DNA of 26,654 nucleotides, from the NCBI GenBank assembly GCA_022925895.1, contig JAKSYS010000767.1, forward strand, positions 1 through 26,654, in the 5' to 3' direction. The notes beneath the pieces were generated by a model that made no database searches, was not told the origin of the DNA, and saw nothing but the letters and a program-made list of their open reading frames with translations. The position numbers were made by a program, and so were the translations under genes. Below are positions 1 through 8,303 of the stretch, in pieces (position 1 is the first letter of the stretch; every line of letters begins with the position of its first letter). Origin of the DNA: Fragilaria crotonensis (taxonomy: Eukaryota; Bacillariophyta; Fragilariophyceae; Fragilariales; Fragilariaceae).

Positions 1-71
1 GATTCTGTCGGATTCTGTCGTTGGAGCCTATCTTCCAGTGGAGTTTAAGTTCCGCTATTTACACAAGTGCG

Positions 72-374
72 TAGTCAGTCTCTTGTACTTACATATAGCG
101 ATAGACTGACCGATAGTACACGTATCATTCACTGCACTGGTAGAAAGATTCCATTAGAATGCAGTGAAATGACGTCAATAATGACGTCACTGTACTGAGG
201 CCTTCACGTTTTCCTTACGGTCATACTGTACTCCAGTGGCTGAGACGACAGAAGCTTACAGAGAGCATGCTGATTGGTACAGCTTGACCACGTCATTTCA
301 CTGCATTCTAATCTGATCCCTAGAGCTGTACTGCATGTAGGTATGTTGAGAGTTGAGACACTTGGCAGAAGTCA
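72..374. repeat. Left copy of an imperfect direct repeat flanking the Harbinger element (interrupted by a MITE)
   Basis: Bases 72-152 plus 313-374 match 5421-5569 in order and orientation. Shared blocks include tctcttgtac, gaccgatag, acacata/gtatcatt, ggtagaaag and, at the far end, ggcag-agtca. The left copy is split by the small inverted-repeat element at 153-312 and stops at the TCA that abuts the big transposon. Seen directly by eye, with small gaps. I infer an old tandem duplication into which the elements later inserted. Confidence 0.6.
153..312. mobile_element. MITE, 160 bp, with perfect 23-bp terminal inverted repeats
   Basis: Bases 153-175 (attagaatgcagtgaaatga plus cgt) are the exact reverse complement of 290-312. 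The 114-bp interior has no coding capacity. The paralogous repeat at 5421-5569 lacks this segment: it runs ggtagaaagcatcctagatctg without a break, so it works as an internal empty site. The target duplication is not certain; gattcc on the left and gatccc on the right are candidates. The element is non-autonomous and its family is not identified. The Harbinger element nearby has different ends and is not its obvious parent. Confidence 0.75.
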
Positions 375-461
375 GGGCCTCCCTTATCGGAGCGAAAAGT
401 TGCGATGAAAAACTGACCCCCAACTTTTATTTTAGAAAATGTTTTTTCTCCGGCCTTATCG
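375..461 (+). repeat. Left terminal inverted repeat of the Harbinger element
   Basis: The repeat begins GGGCCTCCCTTATCGGAGCG and ends CGGCCTTATCG. It aligns with the reverse complement of 5315-5388 with a few one-base gaps and one longer gap in the inner half. The repeated core CGAAAAGTTG also occurs in the right subterminal region, which suggests transposase binding sites. Confidence 0.85.
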
Positions 462-580
462 TGAAAACAAAAAAAGTTGCGTTTTCCGGGTTTTCTTCGT
501 AGTAGTGTTGCATTTTTTCCATACTCCAGTATTTTTATTGGACACAATTCCACCACACCCCGTGGTTGCTTCTTGTGACC

Positions 581-2173
581 ATGATGCCAACATCGTTGCG
601 GAAGTCAAATAGTAAGAAACTTGAGCCCCTTAAGTTTGTTGGTGGCTCAAAGTTTATGAAAGAACTGCAGAGAACAGTCTTTTTTGCTGCGTATGATTCT
701 GTTGTCTTTCGTTCTGCTTCTAGTGTCACGGACAAAGAACAACGAGAGTTGCTCTGCAAAAGTATCCTCGGTTCGGGTGACCCCGATGAACTAACTTTAC
801 CAGAACAGATGGTTCTTGGTATAAACCAATTCGGACATCTTTATGAAGATGTCCCAGTCACAGTGAATGATGACCGGAATGTGCAGAGTGCCAATAAGAA
901 GAGTACTGAGGCTGCACTGCCGACATCCTTGTTGTCGCAAAACGAATATGACAAAAGACTTAAGGACTGTTTCTTCCCACAGAAGACTTCTGGTGGCATG
1001 CTTTCTATCTATGCAAACAAGCCTGATGGCATTACAAGATCTTTGTTGACATCAAAAAACTTTACAAACCCAGTCGATGTCTCGGTTCTCACTATGATGA
1101 GAGGAGCCAAGGAAGTTCTAAAAAATGGAAGAAAAGCGCTGGCTTGCGCGATGGATTCCGACAGTGATTACAAAGATGGGACACTTCCATCTGGAAAGTC
1201 CATAGACGATTATCATAGGTTCATACGTGAACGTATGTATGTCCGTCTCAGAGGAAGTACCAGTTTTGGAGATGATGACGCTGCTGATGATGACGTCTTT
1301 TCTGATAACGAGACACCAACCAATGCAAGGAGAGAGGACCAGCAGGATTTTGACAACCAGGCAGATGTTGCAGTCTCTGACAAAATGCCCGAGGATTGGT
1401 ATTTTCCTGGAATGCTGGCTTTTTTCCTTTGGGGTTTCATCGTAGAAAATGAGGAGTGTGCCATATACAAATCAAAACAGTTCCAGATTGGTGACTCACG
1501 TCCCGACGAAAAGGGAATGAATAGTCGAAAGCAGGTAAGAAAAGAGTGTGCTCGTGCTGTGAAAAAAGAACGAGACACTGGAGCAGCACTACCCCAGTCC
1601 CCCTTTCGCCGTGGGGCTACTCTTTCGCAGCAGATCGAAATGGCAAAGCTGCATGCAGCCCGCTCGATGGAAGAGCGTCGCACGCTCCATAACGATTACA
1701 CGACCGCAGTTGCCAATATCCAGTCTGAAATTGATACTCGCATGGAGTTCGCTAAGATGTGGGAAGTCAAGGATCGCAATGATTCAATTTTTTTGGAGAT
1801 TCAAGAGTTAATGAACCAAAAGCGAGCATTGACTGCCCAATTTCAAGAGAGAAAAGATTCGTTGTCGGTTAGACATCGCGATGCCAATGACATGATCAAT
1901 GGAGTGCTTGGTGGTGGCATCAACACAACTAACAAACGGCAAAAATCTTCAAGTGACTCCTCGTCAATCTCTACCAGCACGATCGCGCATGGTACTGGGT
2001 TCTTAACCCCTGCAAGTAGTACAGCAGCTCCTAAAGAGTCTGTCAGCCAGGACGGAAACAATGAACACAAAGAAGAATATGCTGACTGCACCTACAACAT
2101 AAGGGAACACTTTCAGCCTCCTCTGCCACTTGTGTTCCCTACTGTCGACGACGACAACGATGCGGACGAGTGA
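581..2173 (+). CDS. Harbinger accessory protein, 530 aa, function not recognised
   Basis: The ATG at 581 is chosen because the open frame upstream of it has only a TTG; a second ATG follows at 584. The gene lies inside the transposon and converges with the transposase. PIF/Harbinger elements usually encode a second DNA-binding protein (often Myb/SANT-like) needed with the transposase, and this gene sits in that position. I see no convincing Myb tryptophan pattern. Visible features are an acidic Asp-rich patch around residues 225-245 (GDDDAADDDVFSD), then a basic stretch near residue 320 (SRKQVRKECARAVKKER), then about 100 residues rich in Glu, Lys, Arg and Gln that look like a coiled coil, then a Ser/Thr-rich tail. 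The basic-plus-coil layout recalls the NAM-associated-like C-termini of other Harbinger partner proteins, but that is inference. The frame is uninterrupted, unlike the transposase. Confidence 0.7.
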   Translation: MMPTSLRKSNSKKLEPLKFVGGSKFMKELQRTVFFAAYDSVVFRSASSVTDKEQRELLCKSILGSGDPDELTLPEQMVLGINQFGHLYEDVPVTVNDDRNVQSANKKSTEAALPTSLLSQNEYDKRLKDCFFPQKTSGGMLSIYANKPDGITRSLLTSKNFTNPVDVSVLTMMRGAKEVLKNGRKALACAMDSDSDYKDGTLPSGKSIDDYHRFIRERMYVRLRGSTSFGDDDAADDDVFSDNETPTNARREDQQDFDNQADVAVSDKMPEDWYFPGMLAFFLWGFIVENEECAIYKSKQFQIGDSRPDEKGMNSRKQVRKECARAVKKERDTGAALPQSPFRRGATLSQQIEMAKLHAARSMEERRTLHNDYTTAVANIQSEIDTRMEFAKMWEVKDRNDSIFLEIQELMNQKRALTAQFQERKDSLSVRHRDANDMINGVLGGGINTTNKRQKSSSDSSSISTSTIAHGTGFLTPASSTAAPKESVSQDGNNEHKEEYADCTYNIREHFQPPLPLVFPTVDDDNDADE

Positions 2174-2319
2174 CACCAAAACAACATATTTGTTACCATA
2201 GGATTCAAAAGTATGAGAAGTATTTAGTTAAGATAAACAACAATTAATACGGTGGAGAATTTTAACAAAAGTATGCATACAACAATTGCTTCCTTTCCTT
2301 TGCTCCGCTTTGTACTTGA

Positions 2320-3080
2320 ACTCGGAGTACAATCGCTTCCTCTTTACGCTCAAAGTACAACGATGTTTGTACTCAAAGTAACTGCTTGAAATATACGGAG
2401 TACTCCTACAGCTGCTTCTCGCTTCGTACATGTACTCGAAGTGTACAACAATCTCTTCGCACTCGAAGTAGCTACTCGAAGTACTTGGAGTACTCAGAGT
2501 ACTGCGACAAGCAAGGGAGTGTACACTCAGCAGTGTACTCGGAACTCCGAGTACAACACTCGCTTCAACTGTGCTTCGATTCTTTTTCATACTCGAAGTA
2601 CTCGGAGAACTCTGAGTACTCAGAGTATCATGATAAGGGAGTGCAAACGTGCACACTCAGTGTACTCGGAACTCAGAGTACTACAACAATGCATTGCCTC
2701 GTTCCGAGTACACCAGAGTGCACACTCAGTGTACTCGGAACTCGGAGTACCGAGTACACCAGAGTGCACACTCAGTGTACTCGGAACTCGGAGTACAACA
2801 TTCGCTTCCAAAGTACTCAGAGTACTCGCACTGCGACAAGGGTGTGCACAATCAGTGTACGTTGAACTCGGAGTACAACAATCGCTTCCGAAGTTTACTG
2901 CAACAAGGGAGTGCATCGTCCTGTGCTTCAATTCTTCACAATACTCAAAATACTCAGAGTACTCGGAGTAGTCAGAGTACCGCGACAAGTAAGTGCACAC
3001 GTGCACACTCAGTGTACTCGGAACTCCGAGTACATCGATCGCTTCCAAAGTACTCAGAGTACAGCGACAAGGGACGAGTA
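2320..3080. repeat. GTACTC-rich degenerate minisatellite inside the Harbinger element
   Basis: The unit cagtgtactcggaactc followed by c/a/g and gagtac recurs at 2531, 2658, 2727, 2773, 2853 and 3010. It is interspersed with ctcgaagtactcggagtact-type blocks and gcgacaaggga blocks. Spacing is irregular (46-157 bp), with one clean 46-bp tandem pair around 2715-2796. Many units contain the self-complementary core GTACTCxGAGTAC. Four overlapping open frames of 159-184 codons cross this region on both strands. They come from the repeat, not from genes. Confidence 0.85.
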
Positions 3081-3199
3081 GTATGGTACACACACAGGAC
3101 AACTTTCCTTCAAGCACACGTACACGTTGTGAGATTGTAATCTTGGAAGTCGTCACCACTTCAAACATTTGCAAACGTCAAACTCACCTAACAGTACTT

Positions 3200-5057
3200 T
3201 TAGATATTCCATTGCATTTGTCGATTCCTCTTCCCTGGCCACCGTATCTCATTCCTTTTGAATGCAATGTCGAAATGTCTAATGAGTTTTGATCGGAAAT
3301 CATGTAAAGTCAGGTCATTGACTTTCCGTATCCTTTGTGCGGAATAACTTATAGATTGTCCCATTCCTTCAGGTGTGGCAAGGGAAATTGGTATTCCTTG
3401 CTCCAAATTCTGTGCCCATGTGATTTCTCTTTGCTGATCGCGCGCGTCGCTACCAAATCCCATTCCAGAAACGTCGTAGCTTCGTAGTGCGGTTCGAGAC
3501 ATCAGCCTCCGAACCGCATCTGGAATATGATGCTCAACATCTTGGATGTCGTGAAAGCCAAGATTCCCTTCCCAATCGCTCTGAACTCCATCCTCCCAAT
3601 CCTTGTCAAGTCCGTCCTCATTCAATAACCAATTGTGAAGTGCGCAGCAGGTGAGGGAATATCTTATCGGCTGACTCCTGTCCCATCAATCGAATTCCAG
3701 TCTTGAGAATTCTGAAGCGTCCCTTGAGAATTCCGAATGTGCACTCGACATCCTTGCGGATGGATTCAAGCCACTGTGAGAAGCGAACAATGAGCCTGCT
3801 GCATGAGGTCTTCAACGGTGGGACGGTTGTTGGCCAATTCAAATATCCGTTATCAACAATCAACCAGGCACCTTCGTACTTTTGCTTGACAACATTACCT
3901 CGAGAATCAATGTCATACAGTTCAAACGTACAATCCTGCAGTGTCCTACCTTCATTGAGTGCAACCGCAAAATTGTCAAAGAGAACAACAGTTTTGTCAT
4001 TCCATCTGGATGGGTGACCGGTGGTAGTTGCCAAAATCTTACGTCGGTTGTTCACAGTGATATTGTAGCTGCGTGCCGTATGCGAACTTTTGAAGCCAAG
4101 ATGACTTTGCCTCAAGCGATATTCAACCTTCTCGAGTAAAATATGGGTGGCATCCATTGACCCTACGCAGCCAGGTAAGCCAGCTTTTGTATACGGTCCA
4201 GTGTGCTCCAGTGCTTCTTCTGCGGTTTTTGGAGCAACGACGTATCTTTTTGTACAGAACAGTACTCCCAAACTCGATAAACTTATGGAAAAAGACACGG
4301 ATGATTTCCTCACTAATGCCTGTGTTCTCGGACAAATCATCAAACGTCCATCCTCGACCAACATATCTTAGGGCACACAACAGAAGGAGTGGAATCGGAG
4401 TCGCGGGCCGACGAAGGGCATCTACCTTACCGTCGCTCCATCGTCCGAACAACGGGCACTCTTGAACCATTTCAACTAATTCTAAAAAGCACTTGTATGG
4501 TAAGCGGAAGCGCCGTCGGAATACCTTATGGAATCTGGGATTCTCCAAATCAGGGGACTCAATGTACATGTTGTACCTGTGATGAATTGACGACAAAACT
4601 GTCGTGAGACGAAAGATAACACATCATTGCCGTTGCACAGAGTTATAGTACTACAATAGGACAAAGGACATTGGATAAAATGCAGCACCAACATCTGTTC
4701 TTAACAAATTGACATCGTGGGCAACAAACGGTGTCGTGTTCCGGTAGCCGTGTCCGTGTACATGACCACTTGCTTTTGTTTACGGCTTTTCTTGTTCACA
4801 TGACGCTGTTGAACGTCTTGTTGATACAAGTCGGCATCCTGTTCGTCATCCTCTACTTGCAAAAGAGACTTACCAAAAAGAAGGTCTGCAATTTGTGTAC
4901 AGTCCTCTTCATATGAGCGCTTGTTGTACTGCAGGTAGCGTTGTGTATCCAATTTTCCGTCGATGAAACATTCCAAGAATGTCTTTGGATGACGATCAAT
5001 ACCAGTTTCTTGAACAACAGTGTCAGCAAGAATCGGAACGCTCAACAGCTGCCCCAT
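3200..5057 (-). pseudogene. PIF/Harbinger DDE transposase, frame-broken, with a likely intron
   Basis: The N-terminal part runs from the in-frame ATG at 5057 to about 4706. A probable intron (about 4705-4577) separates it from the helix-rich middle segment, in which FRRRFRLPYKCFLELVEMV is typical of the family. Joining at these ends restores the expected S-I-W-Y-N-M-Y, but the exact GT-AG cut leaves the phase one base short. Two further breaks follow. One is an A5/T5 run at about 4247-4251, where VLYKK must rejoin YVVAPKTAEEAL. The other is a G3 run at 3655-3657, where DKIF must rejoin TCCALHNWLLNEDG. Catalytic residues are visible: Asp in GSMDATH, Asp in WLIVDNGY, and Glu in RKDVECTFGILKGRF. 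The C-terminus ends at 3200. Total coding length would be about 575 aa. The protein would cut and paste the element at its inverted repeats; this copy looks inactive. Confidence 0.85.
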
Positions 5058-5204
5058 GACGAGCAGGACTCCAGAAAAGCAAAGGAGGAGTGTTGTATGT
5101 GTGCTCGCAGGATCTCTTTGTCCTTTGTTCGACAACAGTGGATGTTGGTCTGCTTCCGAAGATACCACGGATGGGCAAGATGATTCCTTCGACTCCAAGC
5201 ATCT

Positions 5205-5277
5205 CAACTTTTCATCGAAAAGTTGCTGTTAAAAGTTGGGCCCCAACTTTTCACAGCAACTTTTCGATGAAAAGTTG
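5205..5277. repeat. 73-bp near-perfect palindrome at the right subterminal region
   Basis: Arms 5205-5240 and 5242-5277 pair over 36 bp with one mismatch and a single central C. Each arm holds a smaller hairpin, AACTTTTC-ATC-GAAAAGTT. The CAACTTTT/AAAAGTTG word is the same as in the terminal repeats, so these are probably clustered transposase binding sites. The structure could extrude as a cruciform. Confidence 0.9.
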
Positions 5278-5314
5278 CGATTGGTCCAACTCGGTTTTTC
5301 GAGCAACTTTTAAT

Positions 5315-5388
5315 CGATAAGGCCGGGAGACGCCAAAAAAAGTTGGGGTCAGTTTTCATGCCAACTTTTCGCTCCGATAAGGAGGCCC
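5315..5388 (-). repeat. Right terminal inverted repeat of the Harbinger element
   Basis: The reverse complement begins GGGCCTCCTTATCGGAGCG and reaches CGGCCTTATCG, matching 375-461. It is followed directly by the second TCA (5389-5391). It differs from the left end by small indels, so the two ends have diverged since insertion. Confidence 0.85.
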
Positions 5389-5420
5389 TCAGGGTACTAC
5401 TACCGGTAGTTACTTCTTGC

Positions 5421-5569
5421 TAGTCAATCTCTTGTACATTCATATACTAGAGTAGTAGTAGCAATAGACCGACCGATAGGACACATATCATTCCCTTCAC
5501 CGGTAGAAAGCATCCTAGATCTGTAGTGCAAGTCGGTATTAAGACACACTAGTAGGCAGCAGTAGTCAG
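5421..5569. repeat. Right copy of the flanking direct repeat
   Basis: This matches 72-152 plus 313-374 and lacks the MITE. It reads through agtagTCAgtg where the left copy meets the transposon, so it preserves an uninterrupted version of the target. It has its own small insertion (actagagtagtagtag) near 5445. Confidence 0.6.
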
Positions 5570-5700
5570 TGTTGTCCTAGTAGACACTTGCTTACCTATT
5601 GGGGGCGTCTCCCGTAACCGGTCACGTCCTGGTTTCTAACCTGAACCCTATTTCGACCCACGCGTCGACAGGTTCTGTTAACCCGAACTCTAACACCTGC

Positions 5701-5767
5701 CGACATGTCCACATCTGTGGCTGACATCCGTGAATCAAGGGGAGAACAGCTGCTGGTCTGGGGAGAG
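5701..5767. repeat. Direct repeat copy 1 (67 bp)
   Basis: The sequence starting cgacatgtccacatctgtgg is repeated at 7834-7897 with about 8 substitutions and a 3-bp gap, in the same orientation. The pair brackets the decayed transposase and the 44-bp tandem repeat. Both copies translate on the minus strand to a similar QPQ(M/I)WTCRQ segment, which may be chance or a fragment of an old repeat-encoded frame. Confidence 0.7.
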
Positions 5768-5859
5768 TGGACAAGATTATCTCCGACGGGAAGAAGTTAC
5801 CTTGCTGGGCTCCGCGCTCAACTCGAACAATCAACATGGGCGTCTCACCAAAGCATGTC

Positions 5860-6925
5860 CGCAGTTGACCTTTAAGAATAATCAATGTGCCTTTGACATC
5901 TTTATGGAGGCTCTCAAGCCATGCAGAGAATTGGAATTCCATCCTGGTGATTGTCCACATAATTGCCGGGGGAATTGTTGTTGTATGTCAGTGGTACCAG
6001 TCATTCATTGTCAACAAGTAACCAGGAACCGTGTTTATGATCTTTAAAAATTTCACCATTAGCATCACAAGCATAAAGCTCAAAGAAGCTCAAGAAATGC
6101 ATTATCATCCATAATTCTCCTCCCGAATGTAACTTTGCCATGAATGGATCAAGCGAGCACAATGTCTTGTCATTCCATCATGCCAGATGGCCGCGGGTTG
6201 CTGGCAAGATACACCAATGGTTATTAACAGTGATGCATTGAAGGTGGATGCTGTGCGTGTCATTTTGAAGCCAGCAAGTCAGGAGTGTTGGTCTCTAAAT
6301 TGGTCACATTCAAGAAAAATAACAAGTAATGAGCTTCATCTGGACATCCACCAAGAATGGTACCAGGAAAACCTGCACACCAGTGATACTCACCCATTTG
6401 GTTTTGGTCTTCTTTGCTGGCTGCATAATGAAGTGATAATATACTATCATGATCGCATAAGGCCTTTGCACTATTCTCAAGAAAGGTGCATTTATATTTT
6501 GGATAACATCTTCCAATACATCTGTTTGTGGCTCATGTAAGTCATCCGCAGTTCTCTATGCACACCCTACTCCTAGTACATACAGTGCAGTACCACCATA
6601 GAAGGATGGACATAGATGCTGCCTTGATGCCGCATCTGTCGTTTGCACCATTGTGGCACCTCTTGGTAGCCTTGAAACCGACAACAAACTCTCGCAAGAA
6701 ATGTGTGATATCAACGCGAGGAGGATCATGTTGCTTGATCATGAACCACGTGGACTCACTGTTTGCATGCATACAACAGTATGTTTGATTTGCAATGCCA
6801 ATCAACCTGCTGATGCCTTCTTGTCCTGTGCTGTAGTTCCTGCTCTTTCTTCTCTTCATTTTGGACAGCAATGATTTGATGACATCCTCATCATCATTCA
6901 TTAGTAACAGAATACTTTGCAGCAA
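5860..6925 (-). pseudogene. Decayed second Harbinger transposase
   Basis: Minus-strand fragments in changing frames line up with the better-preserved transposase at 3200-5057. They are FSAWLESLHKDVKGTLIILKG (about 5855-5940, against FSQWLESIRKDVECTFGILKG), GSWLLVDNE (about 6000-6035, against GAWLIVDNG), an NDKTLCSLD segment with a GHP-like block (about 6145-6200, against NDKTVVLFD), and a GCPDEAH segment near 6345 (against GSMDATH). Further upstream, 6542-6925 encodes a 127-residue frame (DDEDVIKSLLSKMKRRKSR to PRVDITHFLREFVVGF) that resembles the N-terminal part of such proteins. The catalytic Glu in KDVKG is replaced, and several stops and shifts occur. No terminal repeats were identified. 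It is a different, older lineage from the element at 375-5388. Confidence 0.7.
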
Positions 6926-7164
6926 CTGGACACATTCTGACTTCTCATGAATTCTCCTCGCTCCTGTTTCCTGTTGCCTTTACTAGCTACTTAACATGAA
7001 GGATGCTGATTTGGATACTAAGATTCAAAGGAGGGGAAGCCATCTTTTGCAACTGCTTGTGACGTGAATTGCATGCTGGTGAACCGAGGAAGAGGAGGTA
7101 ATCTGGAGGATATTGAACTGGTGTATTCAGAGAACAAATTAGTATGCAATTTGCATAGTACAAG

Positions 7165-7370
7165 TCAACAACATGCCAAAAGGAGACACTGCAATTCTAT
7201 GTAGTACTGGAGAACTCAACATGCCAAAACGGAGGAGCTGGAATATTGCGTTTGCAAGTGAACACGCCAAAAGGAGGAGGAGGAATGTTGCTTTCAAATC
7301 AACACACCAAAAAGGAGGAGGAGCTAGAATTTTGCATTTGCTTCAACTCACCAAAAAGGACAAGGGTTAG
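7165..7370. repeat. Degenerate 42-47-bp tandem repeat, about 4.5 copies
   Basis: The phrase caacatgccaaaaggag recurs at roughly 7170, 7217, 7259, 7301 and 7347 as caac(a/t)(t/c)(g/a)ccaaaa(a)gga. Each is followed by a purine-rich run and a ttgc(g/a)tttg block. The 65-codon plus-strand frame across it (MPKGDTAILC) is a by-product of the repeat; I found no sign that it is a gene. Confidence 0.65.
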
Positions 7371-8303
7371 CATGTTTGTTCTTGTATATGTTATTCCTGT
7401 AAGGGATGTAAACAAGACTTGTGACATAAACTTGACTGCATGTTCATGTAATCAATTTTTGTTCTTCCTCTTGTTCGCTCTGTTAAACACCGTAATTAGG
7501 ATTGGTCTAGTAGTAATGGTAGATTGATAGCTTTCGGCAAGCGGAATTCAACGACCGGAGTTTCAGAGAAATGCAAGAATTTTCTCTGCAGAAGGATCAA
7601 GATAAAACTTTCATCTTCGGAATAGAGAAAATAGAGTGGCTCACCGTTGGGTGTGGGATGCAAATAAAGTACTTCAGTACTGTAGAACTGTTACTAATAT
7701 GGCAATCTGAGCATGTTGGTCTCCGGGTTCTGAGCACACTGCGACAGCTGGCCACAAGCACTAAACGTATGTAGAGTGTCGTATGTCACCTGGATCATAA
7801 CGATATATGAATTTGCGTACCGTACTTGCTTGTCGACATGTCCAAATCTGTGGCTGACGTCGGTGAGTCGAGGGGTGAACAGCTGGTCTGTGGAGAGACA
7901 GCGAGACAGCACAAACCAAGATTCGCCCTGCGCAACGAATGCTTGGATCTTTTCGTATCGGACGGACGGTGACGGATTTGATAAACCACAAACCCTGCGA
8001 CAGAGTTGGGGAAATGCATACAAATGCTACGTGTACAAAACGTTGTATGCTACTACAAAGGCTGTGAAGTGTACAGTACTTGAGTACTACAAAAATGCTC
8101 CGTATATGTTACTGGTAGTGCAATACTTGGTACTCGAGTACCCTTGGTAGAGACTCCGCGTCGTCCTCAGCAGCAAAAAGGTGAGAAATTTGCGAAGAGA
8201 CCGTAATCGTGCCCTTCGTTTTGCTGCCGTTGGAAGGAACGCGGTCGAGACGACCCTGATTCACATTATTTTGGGTTGCTTACTTTCGAAGTTCTAGAGC
8301 ACG
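7371..8303. other. Gene-poor stretch upstream of the LETM1-like gene
   Basis: No supported gene. It contains direct repeat copy 2 (7834-7897) and a perfect 14-bp palindrome GGTACTCGAGTACC at 8129-8142. The last 150 bp presumably hold the promoter and 5' leader of the LETM1-like gene, but no TATA box or other clear element was identified. Confidence 0.5.
7834..7897. repeat. Direct repeat copy 2 (64 bp)
   Basis: Matches 5701-5767: cgacatgtccaaatctgtgg through aacagctggtctgtggagag. Similarity fades on both sides, so the shared block is short and well bounded. Confidence 0.7.

Larger units (their letters stand above)
375..5388. mobile_element. PIF/Harbinger DNA transposon, full length (5.0 kb), probably non-functional
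   Basis: The ends are long inverted repeats (375-461 and 5315-5388) starting GGGCCTCC. They are flanked by the 3-bp direct duplication TCA at 372-374 and 5389-5391. A 3-bp duplication, a GGGCC-type terminus, a DDE transposase of the plant-transposon/Harbinger family and a second large protein gene on the opposite strand are the hallmarks of PIF/Harbinger elements. The two genes converge on a GTACTC-rich minisatellite. The transposase frame is broken, so the copy is probably not autonomous unless the breaks are sequence errors. Confidence 0.85.

Noticed and set aside
1213-1683. Antisense 156-codon frame inside the transposon accessory gene
   Set aside because: It is the shadow of a longer frame; Ser/Arg/Cys-rich content follows from the antisense of an acidic, Lys/Glu-rich coding region.
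2531-3033. Regularly repeated 24-bp units resembling a CRISPR array
   Set aside because: Spacing varies from 46 to 157 bp, the spacers are themselves repetitive, and the host is eukaryotic.
2228-3292. Four overlapping open frames of 142-184 codons on both strands
   Set aside because: All consist of reiterated SVLGT, EYTECA or STQST-like words produced by the GTACTC minisatellite; no start context, family or codon pattern supports them.
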